Assembly (NCBI GenBank): GCA_029863645.1
Contig: JAOTVA010000008.1
Span: 1 to 64,000, forward strand
DNA: 64,000 bases
From: Gemmatimonadota bacterium
GTDB taxonomy: Bacteria > Gemmatimonadota > Gemmatimonadetes > Longimicrobiales > Gaopeijiaceae
Direction: 5' to 3'
Shown: positions 63,865 to 64,000 of the stretch, piece by piece
How the letters are laid out: every line of letters begins with the position of its first letter
Position numbering within the stretch: position 1 is the stretch's first letter
Notes under the pieces: generated by a model
What the model was told of the DNA's origin: nothing
Database searches by the model: none
Seen by the model: only the letters and a program-made list of their open reading frames with translations
Translations under genes and position numbers: made by a program

Positions 63865-64000
63865 GCGAGCTCCTTTGGGATGTCGTCGGAGTCTTCAACT
63901 GGGTCGTCCTCGTCTACTTCGTGCTCCTCAATGGTGTGTACTTGGCGACCAGCATCTTCGCATTCGGTGCTCTCAAGCGGTATTCGCTGCGGCTGAGGTC
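63861..64000 (+). CDS. Probable glycosyltransferase family 2 protein, N-terminus only (runs off window)
   Basis: GTG overlaps the HEAT-protein stop. The 46 visible residues are one long hydrophobic helix followed by a basic stretch (VGVFNWVVLVYFVLLNGVYL, then FAFGALKRYSLRL), the usual N-terminus of membrane GT2 enzymes. The catalytic domain lies beyond the window, so the call rests on topology and context. Confidence 0.45.
   Translation, partial: MSELLWDVVGVFNWVVLVYFVLLNGVYLATSIFAFGALKRYSLRLR

Overview
The window is high-GC (by eye about 63-65 %), densely coding DNA from a diderm bacterium. TonB-dependent receptors, a DUF5916 outer-membrane protein, many lipoproteins and signal peptides, a monomeric NADP isocitrate dehydrogenase, and heavy use of GTG/TTG starts with ATGA/GTGA stop-start overlaps fit a Gemmatimonadota-like lineage. 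That assignment is inference from gene content; there is no rRNA in the window.

Layout. 1-16 kb is mixed accessory content: a truncated TonB receptor, a membrane protein, a GGDEF cyclase, RecX, a MazF-type toxin-antitoxin pair, ImuB with a DUF6504 partner, a repeat-rich noncoding gap with a TfoX-like gene remnant, a NirK-type cupredoxin lipoprotein, YjbR and winged-helix proteins, DUF5916, a three-gene ABC exporter (ATPase, FtsX-type permease, HlyD adaptor) and a CDP-alcohol phosphatidyltransferase. 16-22 kb carries isocitrate dehydrogenase, leucyl aminopeptidase and a translationally coupled TonB-receptor-like protein. 22-36.5 kb is a nearly unbroken plus-strand housekeeping run: yicC-gmk-rpoZ-coaBC-uracil-DNA glycosylase-dnaB-ispD-tsaC-arginine phosphatase-aroE-comF-gap-pgk-tpiA-secG-E2-lipB. 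A 0.7 kb structured gap follows, then carA, HU, an ECF sigma/anti-sigma/Spy-like trio, moaD-moaE-moaA, mdh and tRNA-Asn(GTT).

43.8-50.7 kb is again surface-directed: a small beta-barrel protein, a metzincin lipoprotein, a NodB-type deacetylase and a full-length TonB receptor. 50.7-57.3 kb is biosynthetic: thioredoxin-argR, argG-argH, DAHP synthase on the minus strand, and rpiA-rpe. 57.4 kb to the end is a signalling operon: Hpt, receiver, hybrid histidine kinase, REC-(degenerate GGDEF)-REC regulator, a HEAT-repeat membrane protein and the start of a probable glycosyltransferase. It looks like a phosphorelay tied to cell-envelope or polysaccharide output.

The most interesting unexplained signals are noncoding. 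The leaders of argG, the DAHP synthase gene and possibly carA each hold a terminator-like hairpin with a T-tract close to the start codon. For argG and DAHP synthase I can also see a competing, mutually exclusive pairing, as in transcription attenuators. None matches a leader family I recognise. The gap upstream of imuB holds a 19-nt imperfect inverted repeat and four CCGAA repeats spaced about one helical turn apart. Two very small genes missing from the ORF track (52 and 37 codons, both with good ribosome-binding sites) were also found.
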